A DNA stretch of 64,000 nucleotides, taken from the NCBI GenBank assembly GCA_963795935.1, contig CAWCJO010000019.1, forward strand, positions 1 through 64,000, read 5' to 3'. The notes below the pieces were generated by a model. It was given only the letters and a program-made list of their open reading frames with translations. It was not told the origin of the DNA and searched no databases. The DNA is from JAICMB01 sp963795935 (GTDB lineage: Bacteria > Acidobacteriota > Terriglobia > Bryobacterales > Bryobacteraceae). The number at the start of each line of letters is the position of its first letter. Within the stretch, counting starts at the first letter, position 1. The position numbers were made by a program, and so were the translations under genes. Shown here in pieces: positions 62,464 to 64,000 of this stretch.

Positions 62464-64000
62464 ATGAGCGGCAAGAAACCCAGCGTACGAAAGAAGAAGA
62501 GCGCGGCGGGGAAGAAAAAACCGCTGAGCGCGGCAGTTCCCGCGGAAGGCGTGGAGCAGCGGGAAGCCGTTCCCGTGGTGGCGATCGGCGCCTCGGCCGG
62601 CGGAGACAGCGCCTTGGCTGGCCTGTTGGGCGCTTTGCCGCCGAATCCGGGCGTTGCGATCGTTTACGTGCAACAAGGCCGGGGCGGCGCCGGGGCCGGC
62701 CACCTGGAAAGATTGCGGAAGGCATCTCCCCTGGAAATAGTGGAGGCTTCGGCCGGCGAAGTGGAGTTGAAGGCGAACACCGTCTATATCGGCGCGCCCG
62801 GCCGCGAGCTACTGGTGGAACGCGAAAGATTGCGGACGAAGGGGGTCGCCGATGCGGCGGGGCGGCGCATGCCCGTGGACGCGTTGTTCCGGTCGGTGGC
62901 TTCGGAGCGCGGAGCGGGGAGTATGGCGGTGGTGCTTTCCGGCTCCGCCAGCGATGGATCGTTCGGCCTGGGGGCGGTGAAAGAGGCGGGCGGGATTACC
63001 TTCGCGCAGGACCCGCGCACGGCCGAGCACGACGCCATGCCGCTGAGCGCGATCGCTTCCGGGTGCGTGGATTTCGTGCTGGCCCCGCAGGAGATTGCGA
63101 GGGAGATCGCCGGGATCGCGCGCCATCCCTACGTTGCGTCGGGGGCGGCGGCGGGGCAAGAAGAGGACGACGCGGCCGGGCCGAAGCAGGATCTGCAGCC
63201 GATCTTTCGTTTGCTGCGGGAGCGGACCGGCGTGGATTTTTCGATGTACAAGCATGGGACCATACGGCGGCGCGTGGCGCGGCGCATGGCCATGCGGCAG
63301 ATTCATACGTACCGGACGTATCAGCGGCACTTGGCGGACAAGCCCGCCGAAGTGGACGCGCTCTATCGCGATTTGCTGATCAACGTCACGGCGTTCTTCC
63401 GCGACCCCGATGTTTTCGAGGCGCTGAAGACGCACGTCTTTCCGGCGATCGTGAAGACGCGCTTCCAGGACCAGCCGATCCGCATCTGGGTCCCGGGCTG
63501 CTCCACGGGCGAAGAGGTTTACTCCCTCGCGATTTGTCTGATGGAATTTCTGCGGGGCGCGGCGCTGACCACTCCCATACAGATATTCGGCACGGACGTG
63601 AGCGAAGCGGTCATCGAGCGCGCGCGCGCCGGCATTTACGCCAAGGCGAACGTGGCGCAGGACGTTTCCGAGCAGCGCATCCGGCGCTATTTTACGGCGG
63701 TCGAAGGCGGTTATCAGATCAGCGCGGCGATCCGCGATATGTGCGTGTTCGCGCGTCAGAATATCGCGCGCGATCCGCCCTTTTTCGAAGCTCGATCTGA
63801 TCAGTTGCCGCAACGTGCTGATCTACCTGGGGCCGCTGCTGCACAGACGAATCGTTTCGATGTTTCACTACGCATTGAAGCCGTCGGGTTTCCTGGTGCT
63901 GGGAAATTCGGAAACCATCGGCAGTTACGGGAACCTGTTCGCGCCGATCGACAAGAAGCAGCGCGTCTTTGCGCGGCGGCCGGGGACGGCGCGCGTGGGC
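62464..64000 (+). CDS. CheB-CheR fusion protein, truncated by the window end, one apparent frameshift
   Basis: At least 510 residues. A basic N-terminus (KKPSVRKKKSAAGKKKPLS) precedes a CheB domain (AIGASAGGDSALAG with Ser44; SGSASDGSFGLG with Asp) and a CheR domain: QPIFRLLRERTGVDF, YKHGTIRRRVARRM, the SAM-binding VPGCSTGEEVYSLAICL and NVLIYLGPLLHRRIVSMF. The CheB His is replaced by Gln (VYVQQGRGG), so esterase activity may be lost. A run of five Ts (63781-63785) shifts the frame; with four, PPFSKLDLISCRNVLIYL follows. Downstream PAS or kinase modules would lie outside the window. Confidence 0.82.
   Translation, partial: MSGKKPSVRKKKSAAGKKKPLSAAVPAEGVEQREAVPVVAIGASAGGDSALAGLLGALPPNPGVAIVYVQQGRGGAGAGHLERLRKASPLEIVEASAGEVELKANTVYIGAPGRELLVERERLRTKGVADAAGRRMPVDALFRSVASERGAGSMAVVLSGSASDGSFGLGAVKEAGGITFAQDPRTAEHDAMPLSAIASGCVDFVLAPQEIAREIAGIARHPYVASGAAAGQEEDDAAGPKQDLQPIFRLLRERTGVDFSMYKHGTIRRRVARRMAMRQIHTYRTYQRHLADKPAEVDALYRDLLINVTAFFRDPDVFEALKTHVFPAIVKTRFQDQPIRIWVPGCSTGEEVYSLAICLMEFLRGAALTTPIQIFGTDVSEAVIERARAGIYAKANVAQDVSEQRIRRYFTAVEGGYQISAAIRDMCVFARQNIARDPPFFEARSDQLPQRADLPGAAAAQTNRFDVSLRIEAVGFPGAGKFGNHRQLREPVRADRQEAARLCAAAGDGARG

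Noticed and set aside
1..64000. CRISPR arrays, rRNA operons, prophage and plasmid replication genes.
   Set aside because: I looked for regularly spaced repeats, rRNA sequences, integrases and phage structural genes and saw none.

Overview
The window is a GC-rich bacterial chromosome segment, most likely from an acidobacterium of the Solibacter/Bryobacter group. The evidence is a protein with the Solibacter-type C-terminal domain (TIGR03437-like, 27862-28717), a giant TonB-dependent receptor with an N-terminal carboxypeptidase-regulatory/Cna-B-like domain (1478-4912), Tat-exported Gfo/Idh/MocA and sugar-isomerase-like proteins, an MGH1-like glucosidase, and a Sdh1-like succinate dehydrogenase. 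This placement comes from gene content only. I recognised no rRNA, tRNA or CRISPR array.

Layout. 0-5.3 kb: secreted oxidoreductase, TonB receptor and a C-terminal remnant of a second receptor. 5.4-13.7 kb: sugar isomerase-like protein, glucosidase, SDR, YhdH-type reductase and a cytochrome c/PQQ dehydrogenase. 13.7-17.8 kb: one polypeptide joining topoisomerase III to RecQ helicase. 17.8-18.6 kb: a broken HEPN gene and its small partner. 18.6-22.8 kb: gnd, zwf and dnaB. 22.9-24.3 kb: a Phd/VapC toxin-antitoxin pair and an unknown gene. 24.3-27.7 kb: sdhCAB with no intergenic bases. 27.8-30.3 kb: an accessory patch with the Solibacter-type protein, an IS630 fragment, a 3D-domain protein and a WD40-like fragment. 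30.5-39.5 kb: a malate/tartrate-type dehydrogenase divergent from an SDR, DUF2127, a metal-binding-domain protein, DUF1015, LysR, PilZ and rfbD. 39.5-43.8 kb: ornithine cyclodeaminase-like, aminotransferase, APC permease and VOC genes. 44.0-44.6 kb: higBA with a promoter-operator. 44.7-49.8 kb: UPF0173, GH3, pseudo-receiver, EEP nuclease and Ycf48-like protein. 49.9-57.2 kb: a long minus-strand cytochrome c maturation cluster (ccmE, F, H, CcmI-like, a secreted protein, A, B, C, D) followed by a GAF protein. 57.7-60.9 kb: queG divergent from a radical SAM protein resembling tetraether (membrane-spanning) lipid synthases. 61.0-64.0 kb: two CheB-type genes, the second a CheB-CheR fusion cut by the window end.

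How the genes work together. Sugar oxidation enzymes (glucosidase, SDRs, PQQ dehydrogenase, Zwf, Gnd) would feed electrons to a respiratory chain with Sdh and c-type cytochromes matured by the Ccm cluster. The best leads are the Tes-like radical SAM protein, the TopB-RecQ fusion, the CxxxY-type CcmE beside a Cys-rich CcmH, and a higBA promoter that predicts a leaderless mRNA.

Quality caveat. Many otherwise conserved genes are split by single-base frameshifts, often in short homopolymers or GC runs. At least seven fall within ccmABC. I list those genes over their full length and mark each break. Most look like sequencing or assembly indels, but I cannot prove that from one sequence.
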